NCBI GenBank assembly: GCA_017454075.1
Contig: JAFTDQ010000086.1
Span: 1-13,874 of the forward strand
Direction of reading: 5' to 3'
DNA from: Clostridia bacterium
GTDB lineage: Bacteria > Bacillota_A > Clostridia > Oscillospirales > CAG-272
DNA length: 13,874 bases
The position numbers and the translations under genes are program-made. Shown in pieces: positions 7,747 to 13,874 of the stretch. The notes under the pieces were generated by a model, which worked only from the letters and a program-made list of their open reading frames with translations, did no database searches and was not told the DNA's origin. How positions within the stretch are numbered: position 1 is the stretch's first letter; each line of letters begins with the position of its first letter.

Positions 7747-7758
7747 GAGGTTTTGACA
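7741..7758. repeat. Inverted repeat TGTCAA-N6-TTGACA overlapping the -35 box
   Basis: Perfect 6-bp arms (7741–7746 and 7753–7758) are separated by GAGGTT. One arm is the -35 box of the small-gene promoter. No U-tract follows on the minus strand, so it is not an intrinsic terminator for the phosphoglucomutase gene. It could be an operator, or chance. Confidence 0.4.
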
Positions 7759-7785
7759 GCCGCCGCGCGTTTTTACGTGAACGGA

Positions 7786-9501
7786 TCAGCCGCCCTGGCC
7801 GCTCATGGCCTCGGCGTCTTTCATCAGGGCGCCGAGGCGTTTCTCCGCGTCGGCTTTGTTCGCGCCCTTTGCCATGAGATACAGTTTAATTTTGGGTTCG
7901 GTGCCCGACGGACGGACGACGAGAACGCAGTTTTCCGATCTCAGGTAAATTACGTTCGAGGTAGGCAGTCCGGTGCCGGTCTCCTCTCCGCTCCGAAGGT
8001 CCTTTATCACGCCGGTAAGATAATCGCGGAATCCCGTGAGCGGTTCACCCGCGATGCTTTCCGGGACTTTATCCCTGAGTGAAGACATGAGAGACGTCAT
8101 TCTTTCCTTGCCGTCGGAGCCGGGGAAGGGCAGATTTATGACCTTCTCGGAGTAATATCCGTATTTTTCGAGCATTCCGTCGAGCGCGTCTCCGAGAGTG
8201 AGACCGAGTGAGCGGTAGTGAGCCGCCGCCTCGGCTATTATGACCGACGCGACGACCGCGTCCTTGTCGCGGGCGTACGTCCCTTTCAGATAACCGTTGC
8301 TCTCCTCGAAACCGAGAAGAAAGGTCCCGGTTCCCGCCTCAGCGTGGCGGGTCATGACGTCGCCGATAAACCTGAATCCCGTGAGTACGTCGAACATCCT
8401 GACTCCGTTTTCGCGGCAGATATCGCTCGCGAGCTCTGTCGAGACTATGCTCTTCACGGCGTAAGCGTCAGCGGGCACTCCTCCCGCCGCCTTGCAGGCG
8501 TTTATGATATAATCAAGCAGCAGACATCCGATGCGGTTGCCGCTCAGGAGTTCGTACCCGTCCCCGCGCCTTATCATGACGCCCATCCGGTCTGAGTCGG
8601 GGTCGGTGGCGATGATGAGCTCCGCTCCGTTTTCGCGCGCGAGTTTCAGTCCAAGCTCAAAAGCCTCGGGGAATTCGGGGTTGGGAAGTCTGACAGTCGG
8701 GAAGCTCCCGTCGGGTATCATCTGTTCTTCGACCGTGACGACGTTTGTGAATCCCGCCTCCGCGAGGGCCTGCGGAACGAGAACCCTGCCCGCTCCGTGA
8801 AGAGGCGTGTACACGATCGGCATACCGGAATGCTTTTTTATCGATTCCCGGTCTGTGATCTCGTTCAGCACGGCCGAAAGGTACGCCCGGTCGGTTTCAC
8901 CGCCGAGAACGGTCGTTTTCGCCTTTCCTGTGCAGAGAGCGCCCGTCAGAACGTCGCGCTTCGAGATTGCCGCCGAGACCTTTCCGGCGACTTCCGGGGA
9001 TATCTGTGCGCCGTCCGGACCGTATACTTTATATCCGTTGTATTCCTTCGGATTGTGGGACGCTGTTATGTTGATCCCTGCGCTGCATCCGAGATGCCTG
9101 ACGGCAAACGAAAGCTCGGGGGTGGGGCGCGGGCCGTCAAAAACGAATACTTTTATCCCGTTTGAAGAGAGGACCTGCGCGGTCTCTTTTTCAAAAACGT
9201 CAGAGTTTATCCTTGTGTCACGGGCAATCACGACGCTGAGATCGGTTTTGCCCGAAGCTTTCAGACAGTCGGCGAGCCCCTGTGTGGCGCGGGCGACGGT
9301 AAAAATGTTCATCCGGTTTGTTCCGGCGGACATGACACCGCGGAGCCCGGCCGTTCCGAATGAAAGCTCACCGCCGAACCGAAGCAGTATTTCCTCCCGG
9401 TCGCCTTTCGATTTTTCAAGATCGCGGCGCAGTTCTGCCGAAAGATCGCCGTATCCGAGCCAGCGCTCATATTCTGCCGATGCTTTGTCGTACGTCGTCA
9501 T
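7786..9501 (-). CDS. pgcA: Phospho-sugar mutase, alpha-phosphoglucomutase family (PgcA-like)
   Basis: A 571-residue alpha-D-phosphohexomutase, expected to interconvert glucose 6-phosphate and glucose 1-phosphate through a phosphoserine. This links glycolysis to UDP-glucose, glycogen and wall-glycan synthesis in the cytoplasm. Visible motifs: the catalytic phosphoserine loop TASHNP (146–151, Ser148); the magnesium loop TDPDSDR (299–305, Asp300, Asp302, Asp304); the sugar-binding loop GFEESNGY (397–404); and the phosphate-binding loop RPSGTEPK (530–537). Length and the FGTAGLRG start (48–55) fit the PgcA/PGM2-like branch of about 580 residues rather than the shorter GlmM branch of about 450. 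Phosphomannomutase or phosphopentomutase activity cannot be excluded. The ATG overlaps the htpG stop as ATGA, so translation is probably coupled. No clear terminator follows. Confidence 0.93.
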   Translation of the reverse strand: MTTYDKASAEYERWLGYGDLSAELRRDLEKSKGDREEILLRFGGELSFGTAGLRGVMSAGTNRMNIFTVARATQGLADCLKASGKTDLSVVIARDTRINSDVFEKETAQVLSSNGIKVFVFDGPRPTPELSFAVRHLGCSAGINITASHNPKEYNGYKVYGPDGAQISPEVAGKVSAAISKRDVLTGALCTGKAKTTVLGGETDRAYLSAVLNEITDRESIKKHSGMPIVYTPLHGAGRVLVPQALAEAGFTNVVTVEEQMIPDGSFPTVRLPNPEFPEAFELGLKLARENGAELIIATDPDSDRMGVMIRRGDGYELLSGNRIGCLLLDYIINACKAAGGVPADAYAVKSIVSTELASDICRENGVRMFDVLTGFRFIGDVMTRHAEAGTGTFLLGFEESNGYLKGTYARDKDAVVASVIIAEAAAHYRSLGLTLGDALDGMLEKYGYYSEKVINLPFPGSDGKERMTSLMSSLRDKVPESIAGEPLTGFRDYLTGVIKDLRSGEETGTGLPTSNVIYLRSENCVLVVRPSGTEPKIKLYLMAKGANKADAEKRLGALMKDAEAMSGQGG

Positions 9502-11348
9502 CTGGCGTCCTCGTCAAGTTCTCTGTAGCTGATGTCGAGAAATTCTTTCATCTCGTCGGGCTCGAGCGGTCTGTGAGACATGACGGCAAGCAGCCATATC
9601 CTGCGCGCCGTCGAAGCGGCCGCGTCGTCCTCGCGCCCGTCGAGCGCGCGCACCGCGCGGCAGGCGGGGTTAAGCACCAGGCTGCCCTTCGGGGCCGGCA
9701 TATCGCGCCCGCCCATTCCGTACATCCTCATCATTTCGCCGAAACGACGGTCCTCCTCGCTTGTGAGCAGGAGCGCCGGGAGTTTTTCGTCCTTAAGCGT
9801 CTCAAAACGGATCTCGAGTTTGTCGTCTCCGCTCGCTTTTCTGAATAAAGCCGTCAGGGAGTCTGACGTAAAGCTCTCCCCGTCGCTCTTTATTACGTCG
9901 GAGACCGCGGAATCGGCGCGCAGGAACTTCACTCCTTCGTTCTTTCGCTCGAGCAGGGAAATGAACTGCATATCCAGCATCCTGTCAAAAAGGACGACGT
10001 CGACGCCCTCGGCGGTAAGCATTCCGACGGCCTGCGCCTGCTCTTTTTTGTCGGTGCAGTAATAGACGGTCTTTTCATGCTTTCCGGCGGCCTTTTCAAG
10101 GTATTCGGAAAGGGTCGCGCAGCGGCCGTCCGTGAGCTTCAGCAGTACGGAGCCCGAGATCTTTTCAAAGAACTTTTCGTCCCTGAGCCCGCCGTATTCG
10201 ACGAACACTTTGAGGTCGTCCCATATTTTTTCATAGCGCTCCCGTTCGGTCGTGAACAGTGAATTGATCTTGTCCGCGACCTTTTTTACGATGTGCTTCG
10301 AGATCTTCGTCACGTATCCGTTGTTCTGGAGGTAACTCCGGGAGACGTTGAGCGGGAGCTCGGGGCAGTCGATCACTCCGCGGAGCAGAAGCAGAAATTC
10401 GGGGATGACCTCCTTGATATTGTCTGCCACGAAGACCTGGTTGTAATAAAGCTTGACCTGCCCTTCAAGCGGCTCGAATTCGTTCTCGATCTTCGGGAAA
10501 TAAAGAACGCCCTTGAAGTTGAGCGGATAATCCGCGTTTATGTGAATGTGAAAGAGCGGTTCGCGGTAATCCCTGAAGACCTTGCGGTAAAACTCCGCGT
10601 AATCTTCTTCGGTCGCCTCGGACGGGGATCTCATCCACAGGGGATTGACGTCGTTAATCGGCTTTTCGGCGCTGTTTTCGCAGCTTTCCGCATTTTCTTC
10701 TCCCTCGGGTTCTTTCTTTTCTCCGTCGGAATAGAAGATCGGGACGGGCATAAACGAGCAGTACTTTTCAAGGACCGAGCGGAGTTTGTCGGAAGAGAGG
10801 TATTCCTCCCCGTCCTCCGAGATATGCATGACGACGTCGGTCCCGTTTGTCTGCCTCTGTCCCTTCCGGGACGTGTATTCTCCGCTTTCGAGACAGGTCC
10901 AGCTGACGGGATCGCCGCCGGAATAAGAGAGACTTTCGACCGTTACGCTGTCGCTTACCATAAAATCGGAGTAGAATCCGAGACCGAAGTGGCCGATTAT
11001 CCCTGCGCTCCCTTCCTCCTCGTACTTCGTTATGAAATCCGCGGCGCCCGAGAGGGCGATGTTGCAGAGGTATTTGTCGAGCTCGTCGGGTGTCATGCCT
11101 ATCCCGTTGTCGCTGACCGTTATCGTCCGGGCTTCTTTGTCAAGTTTTACGTCTATACGAAAATCTCCGTTGTCCACGTCAGCGTGCCCGAGCGAGCCGA
11201 GCCGCTTCAGCTTTGTCACGGCGTCGGCCGCGTTCGATACTATCTCCCTGAGAAAAATATCTTTTTCGGAGTAGAGCCATTTTTTTATGACCGGGAAAAT
11301 ATGCTCCGTGCTGACGGAAATACCGCCTTTTTTAATGTTTTCATCCAT
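9498..11348 (-). CDS. htpG: Molecular chaperone HtpG (bacterial Hsp90)
   Basis: A 616-residue ATP-dependent chaperone that acts as a homodimer in the cytoplasm. The N-terminal GHKL ATPase has LREIVSNAADA (33–43, with Glu35 and Asn39), DNGIGM (80–85), GHFGLGFYS (119–127) and NGTDVV (168–173). The middle domain carries LNVSRSYLQ with the catalytic Arg. A Glu-rich linker (EKKEPEGEENAE) lies between the two domains. The C-terminal dimerisation domain is complete. The lid segment reads IALSGAADF where most family members have IAKSG. The start at 11348 is chosen because GGAAAGG precedes it; an in-frame upstream ATG at 11414 would lie before the predicted transcript start near 11396 and is rejected. 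The gene overlaps the mutase gene by four bases and diverges from rlmN. Confidence 0.97.
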   Translation of the reverse strand: MDENIKKGGISVSTEHIFPVIKKWLYSEKDIFLREIVSNAADAVTKLKRLGSLGHADVDNGDFRIDVKLDKEARTITVSDNGIGMTPDELDKYLCNIALSGAADFITKYEEEGSAGIIGHFGLGFYSDFMVSDSVTVESLSYSGGDPVSWTCLESGEYTSRKGQRQTNGTDVVMHISEDGEEYLSSDKLRSVLEKYCSFMPVPIFYSDGEKKEPEGEENAESCENSAEKPINDVNPLWMRSPSEATEEDYAEFYRKVFRDYREPLFHIHINADYPLNFKGVLYFPKIENEFEPLEGQVKLYYNQVFVADNIKEVIPEFLLLLRGVIDCPELPLNVSRSYLQNNGYVTKISKHIVKKVADKINSLFTTERERYEKIWDDLKVFVEYGGLRDEKFFEKISGSVLLKLTDGRCATLSEYLEKAAGKHEKTVYYCTDKKEQAQAVGMLTAEGVDVVLFDRMLDMQFISLLERKNEGVKFLRADSAVSDVIKSDGESFTSDSLTALFRKASGDDKLEIRFETLKDEKLPALLLTSEEDRRFGEMMRMYGMGGRDMPAPKGSLVLNPACRAVRALDGREDDAAASTARRIWLLAVMSHRPLEPDEMKEFLDISYRELDEDAR

Positions 11349-11363
11349 GTTGATCACGCCTTT

Positions 11364-11377
11364 CCGCCGCCCGGCGG
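11364..11377 (-). other. Short GC hairpin in the htpG leader beside the ribosome binding site
   Basis: The predicted leader contains a five-base-pair stem, CCGCC with GGCGG around a four-base loop. It ends directly against the GGAAAGG-type ribosome binding site. It could affect initiation of htpG translation, for instance with temperature, but an all-GC stem is a poor thermosensor and it may be chance. Confidence 0.3.
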
Positions 11378-11402
11378 CACGGAACCGCAGGGCGCAAGAT
11401 AT

Positions 11403-11430
11403 ATTATATACCAAATCACAAATATTTCAA
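11403..11430 (-). promoter_or_regulatory. htpG promoter
   Basis: On the minus strand, TTGAAA (11425–11430) is followed by a 16-base spacer and a perfect TATAAT (11403–11408). The predicted start is near 11396, giving a leader of about 48 bases. It looks like a normal vegetative sigma-factor promoter, not a special heat-shock promoter. No CIRCE element (TTAGCACTC-N9-GAGTGCTAA) is present. Confidence 0.8.
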
Positions 11431-11467
11431 GTCACGGAGACCGATTTTGGGTCTCAAGTCTTGAAAT
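11424..11467. repeat. Imperfect dyad joining the two divergent promoters
   Basis: The outer arms ATTTCAAG (11424–11431) and CTTGAAAT (11460–11467) contain the two opposed -35 boxes. Inside lies a second perfect inverted repeat, GAGACC (11437–11442) and GGTCTC (11450–11455), around a seven-base AT-rich spacer. The two repeat centres are within one base of each other. The outer arms are partly expected from two TTGAAA promoters facing apart. The inner arms are not, and could be an operator for both transcripts. Confidence 0.5.
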
Positions 11468-11489
11468 TCCGCCGCGCGTGTGGTATACT
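11461..11489 (+). promoter_or_regulatory. Promoter of the rlmN–phosphatase–kinase operon
   Basis: TTGAAA (11461–11466), a 17-base spacer, then TATACT (11484–11489) preceded by TG in TGGTATACT, an extended -10. The predicted start is near 11496, giving a leader of about 26 bases that carries AGGAG (11508–11512), nine bases before the GTG start. Confidence 0.85.
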
Positions 11490-11521
11490 ATACTGAAAGA
11501 TTTTATGAGGAGAAGTGTCCC

Positions 11522-12583
11522 GTGACGAACATACTCGGCATGAAAAGAGAAGAGATCGCGTCGCTCGGCTGCCTCTCCGATCAGCCGGGATACCGCGCGG
11601 ATCAGGTTTACGGCTGGGCGTGCCGGGGAGTCGACGTTCCCGGAATGTCCGACCTGCCGGCTTCGCTCCGCGAGCGGCTTATATCGTCGGGTATCTGCGT
11701 CCGGCTTCCCGAAATCAGAAAAAAACTCGTTTCGAAAATCGACGGAACGGCGAAATATCTCTTCGCCATGGCGGACGGAGAACTCGTCGAGTCCGTCCTC
11801 ATGAAATACAGGCACGGAAACACGGTCTGCGTATCTTCTCAGGCGGGCTGCCGGATGGGGTGCCGTTTCTGCGCCTCCACCCTCGGCGGACTTTCAAGAA
11901 ACCTCGAGGCAAGCGAGATCCTCGGTCAGGTCATGGCCGTTTCAGCCGACAGCGGCGAAAGGATATCGAACGTCGTTATGATGGGAATAGGAGAGCCGCT
12001 TGACAATTACGACAACGCGATTGCGTTTCTTCATATGCTGAATTCGCCTGATATTCTCGGGATAGGATACCGCCACGTCTCCGTCTCGACCTGCGGGGTC
12101 GTTCCCGGGATAAAAAAACTTGCCGAAGAGGACCTCCCCGTGACGCTGTCGGTTTCGCTGCACAGCCCGGACGACTCGCGCAGAAGCCGGCTCATGCCGG
12201 TAAACCGTCGCTGGGGAGTCGATGAACTGCTCGATACCTGCGGGGATTATTTCAGAAAGACCGGGCGCCGGATCTCCTTTGAATACACTCTCATCGCCGG
12301 GGAGACAGACGGCTCCGAAAACGCGCGCCGTCTCGCCGCGAAACTGAGAGAACGGCTCGGGAACATGCCCGTTCACGTCAACCTGATACCGCTGAATCCC
12401 GTAGCCGAACGGCGTCTCTCGCCGACCGGCTCCGCCGGGGCAGAGGCGTTCAGGGCAGAGCTTGAAAAGCTCGGGATAAACGGGACGGTGCGGAGGCGGC
12501 TCGGACCGGATATAAACGCGTCGTGCGGTCAGCTCAGGCACGGCGCCGACCGGAAGGAAGACGAAAGGAAGACGATATGCTGA
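11522..12583 (+). CDS. rlmN: 23S rRNA (adenine-2503-C2)-methyltransferase / tRNA A37 methyltransferase RlmN
   Basis: A 353-residue radical-SAM enzyme that methylates C2 of A2503 in 23S rRNA (and A37 of some tRNAs), helping translation fidelity. The 4Fe-4S cluster ligands are Cys110, Cys114 and Cys117 in GCRMGCRFC. Cys103 in TVCVSSQ is seven residues before the first ligand, matching E. coli Cys118. Cys335 in ASCGQL matches the methyl-carrying Cys355. Other family marks are MGIGEPLDN (154–162), STCGVVPGI (189–197), SLHSPDD (212–218) and the YTLI segment (255–258). The GTG at 11522 is the chosen start because AGGAG sits nine bases upstream; the in-frame ATG at 11480 would lie upstream of the -10 box. 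It is the first gene of a plus-strand operon and its end overlaps the phosphatase start by seven bases. This gene order is typical of Bacillota. Confidence 0.96.
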   Translation: MTNILGMKREEIASLGCLSDQPGYRADQVYGWACRGVDVPGMSDLPASLRERLISSGICVRLPEIRKKLVSKIDGTAKYLFAMADGELVESVLMKYRHGNTVCVSSQAGCRMGCRFCASTLGGLSRNLEASEILGQVMAVSADSGERISNVVMMGIGEPLDNYDNAIAFLHMLNSPDILGIGYRHVSVSTCGVVPGIKKLAEEDLPVTLSVSLHSPDDSRRSRLMPVNRRWGVDELLDTCGDYFRKTGRRISFEYTLIAGETDGSENARRLAAKLRERLGNMPVHVNLIPLNPVAERRLSPTGSAGAEAFRAELEKLGINGTVRRRLGPDINASCGQLRHGADRKEDERKTIC

Positions 12584-13302
12584 TAGCCGGAAGAACCGAC
12601 AAAGGGCAGAAACGCCCCGTAAATCAGGACGAATATCTCATAAGGACGGTGGGCTCAGACGCCTATCTCGCCGTGGTTTGCGACGGGATGGGAGGCGCCG
12701 CCGCGGGAGATCTCGCGTCAAAGACCGCCGCCGAATGCTTCGCTTCCTTCGTGTGCGGAAACTACGGTCTTTGCGACGACGCTGAACTGCTTCGCGAGGC
12801 GCTGTATAACGCGAATTCCCTTGTGCACGACATTTCTTCCGAAAACCCGGAGTGCGAGGGAATGGGGACGACGCTCGTCGCCGCTCTCGTGACATCGTCC
12901 GGCGTGACGGTCATAAACGTGGGCGACAGCAGACTGTATCTTGTCGAAAACGGGCAGGCGACCCAGATAACGCGGGATCACACCCTCGTTCAGATGCTCG
13001 TTGACCGCGGCGAGCTTTCGCTCAGAGAAGCAAAGACCTCCCGCAGCCGCAATCTCATCACCCGGTGCGTGGGGGTCGAAAGCACCGTTGAACCAGACGT
13101 CTTTTCGTTTGAAAGACGTGAGGGGGACGTACTTGTCCTGTGCACGGACGGTTTTCACTCTTATACGGACAGGGAGGCGCTTCCCGGAATGATAAGATCG
13201 GGAAGCTTCGACGAACTTGAAAAAACCGCAGAATCCTTCGTCGCGTTCGCCAATTCCGCGGGCGGGTCGGACAATATCACGGTAGTTCTTCTGAGAATGT
13301 GA
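12577..13302 (+). CDS. prpC: PP2C-family Ser/Thr protein phosphatase (PrpC/Stp)
   Basis: A 241-residue metal-dependent phosphatase that reverses phosphorylation by the partner PASTA kinase encoded next to it. It probably acts in the cytoplasm on wall-synthesis, division and translation proteins. Visible motifs: TDKGQKRPVNQDE (7–19, metal Asp18); VCDGMGG (34–40, metal Asp36); GMGTTL (95–100); NVGDSRLYL (114–122); RDHTLVQMLVDRGELS (133–148, with the flap region near 140–160); CTDGF (189–193, Asp191); and GGSDNITVVL (229–238, Asp232). All core metal-binding residues are present, so it should be active. The ATG at 12577 overlaps the rlmN stop by seven bases and follows AAAGGA by seven bases. The length matches B. 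subtilis PrpC (about 254) closely. The kinase gene begins 11 bases after its stop. Confidence 0.96.
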   Translation: MLIAGRTDKGQKRPVNQDEYLIRTVGSDAYLAVVCDGMGGAAAGDLASKTAAECFASFVCGNYGLCDDAELLREALYNANSLVHDISSENPECEGMGTTLVAALVTSSGVTVINVGDSRLYLVENGQATQITRDHTLVQMLVDRGELSLREAKTSRSRNLITRCVGVESTVEPDVFSFERREGDVLVLCTDGFHSYTDREALPGMIRSGSFDELEKTAESFVAFANSAGGSDNITVVLLRM

Positions 13303-13313
13303 GACAGAGTCAA

Positions 13314-13874
13314 ATGGACGTCAATCAGAGGTTTGTCGGCAAGGTGCTCGACAAGCGTTACAAAATAAACAAGGTCATCGGCGTCGGCGGAATGTCGATA
13401 GTTTTCGAGGCGTTCGATGTTGTCAGCGAGCGCGTCGTCGCGGTCAAGGTCCTGAAGGAAGAGATGGCGGCGGACGAGCAGGCGACGAAGAGATTCGTGA
13501 ACGAATCCCGGGCCGTATCCATGCTTTCGCATCCGAACATAGTCAGGATTTACGACGTGTCGGTAAAAAGTTATCTCAAATACATCGTGATGGAGCGGAT
13601 CGACGGTATAACGCTGAAAAGTTATATCCAGCGCCGCGGGAAACTTTCGACCGTCGAGATTCTCAGCTATACGGAGCAGATCCTCGCGGCGCTTTCCCAC
13701 GCTCACTCGAAAGGAATAGTTCACAGGGATATCAAACCGCAGAATATCCTCCTTCTGAGATCCGGCAAGATAAAGGTCTCCGACTTCGGTATAGCAACGA
13801 TGGAGACCGAAGAGGAGATTAACGAACGCAAGGCGGTCGGGACGGTTTACTATATCTCTCCCGAACAGGCCGCG
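13314..13874 (+). CDS. prkC: PrkC-type eukaryotic-like Ser/Thr protein kinase, N-terminal part, truncated by the window edge
   Basis: Translation from ATG at 13314 runs open to the window end (187 residues), covering most of a Hanks-type kinase domain. Visible motifs: glycine loop IGVGGMSIVFEA (22–33); catalytic Lys45 in VAVKVL; a helix-C Glu near 64; HRDIKPQN (137–144, catalytic Asp139); DFG (157–159); the activation segment with GTVYYISPEQA (176–186), where the usual APE is SPE. In family members the remainder has a transmembrane helix and extracellular PASTA domains that sense muropeptides or lipid II; none of that is visible here. It regulates wall growth, dormancy exit and division by phosphorylating cytoplasmic proteins, opposed by the adjacent phosphatase. 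The ribosome binding site is weak (GAGACAGAG), so translation may be coupled to the phosphatase gene 11 bases upstream. Confidence 0.95.
   Translation, partial: MDVNQRFVGKVLDKRYKINKVIGVGGMSIVFEAFDVVSERVVAVKVLKEEMAADEQATKRFVNESRAVSMLSHPNIVRIYDVSVKSYLKYIVMERIDGITLKSYIQRRGKLSTVEILSYTEQILAALSHAHSKGIVHRDIKPQNILLLRSGKIKVSDFGIATMETEEEINERKAVGTVYYISPEQAA

Noticed and set aside
11349..11414. Longer htpG start at ATG 11414
   Set aside because: That codon lies upstream of the predicted -10 box and transcript start, and the extra residues are not typical of HtpG.
11480..11521. Longer rlmN start at ATG 11480
   Set aside because: It overlaps the -10 box and lies before the predicted transcript start; the GTG at 11522 has a proper ribosome binding site.
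11349..11521. CIRCE heat-shock operator or riboswitch in the htpG–rlmN region
   Set aside because: No TTAGCACTC/GAGTGCTAA pair and no recognisable riboswitch core; both leaders are under 50 bases.
10293..11525. A 410-codon plus-strand open frame opposite htpG
   Set aside because: It is antisense to an unmistakable HtpG, shows no known motif, has no suitable ribosome binding site, and runs through the htpG promoter. Long shadow frames are expected at this GC content.
11942..12541. A 199-codon minus-strand open frame
   Set aside because: It is antisense to rlmN, which carries all catalytic cysteines.
13161..13724. A 187-codon minus-strand open frame at the right edge
   Set aside because: It lies opposite the phosphatase end and the kinase domain, whose motifs are clear on the plus strand.
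1..13874. Mobile elements, CRISPR arrays, tRNA or rRNA genes
   Set aside because: No transposase or integrase motifs, no regularly spaced direct repeats and no tRNA or rRNA signature were seen on either strand.

Overview
The window looks like chromosomal core DNA from a fairly GC-rich member of the Bacillota, probably an uncultured gut-type Clostridia. Three things support this. The order rlmN–PP2C phosphatase–PrkC-type kinase is a Bacillota hallmark. The promoters are good housekeeping matches (TTGACA or TTGAAA with TG-extended -10 boxes). One gene encodes a surface protein with Cys-rich repeats of the kind common in gut Clostridia. No mobile element, phage gene, CRISPR array, rRNA or tRNA is visible. 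The lineage is inferred from these features, not from a database search.

Left block (about 1–7242, all minus strand, transcribed right to left): a UvrD/PcrA-like superfamily 1 helicase, a DUF368 (PopT-like) polyprenyl-phosphate transporter, DNA polymerase I (polA), an exported Cys-rich-repeat protein with an NlpC/P60-like C-terminal domain, and the first codons of another gene that leaves the window at position 1. Gaps of 9–12 bases and ATGA overlaps suggest one transcript that mixes DNA repair with envelope functions.

Middle (7281–7746, minus): a single small gene for a 116-residue protein of unknown function. It has its own very good promoter and a strong intrinsic terminator, so it is probably well expressed as a monocistronic unit. 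I regard it as the least explained gene here.

Next block (7786–11348, minus): htpG (Hsp90 chaperone), then an alpha-phosphoglucomutase family enzyme overlapping it by ATGA. They start from a promoter at 11403–11430.

Right block (11461–13874, plus): rlmN, the PP2C phosphatase and the N-terminal 187 residues of a PrkC-type Ser/Thr kinase, cut by the window edge. The htpG and rlmN promoters diverge from a compact region. Their -35 boxes form the outer arms of an imperfect 44-base dyad that contains a second inverted repeat, a possible shared operator.

The genes are mostly familiar housekeeping functions, and I do not see convincing evidence for a wholly new multi-gene system. The best leads are the small monocistronic gene, the htpG/rlmN dyad, the repair–envelope operon, and the exclusive use of TGA stops in all nine complete genes. 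There is no gene-free stretch over 300 bases; the longest is the 173-base htpG–rlmN divergent region.
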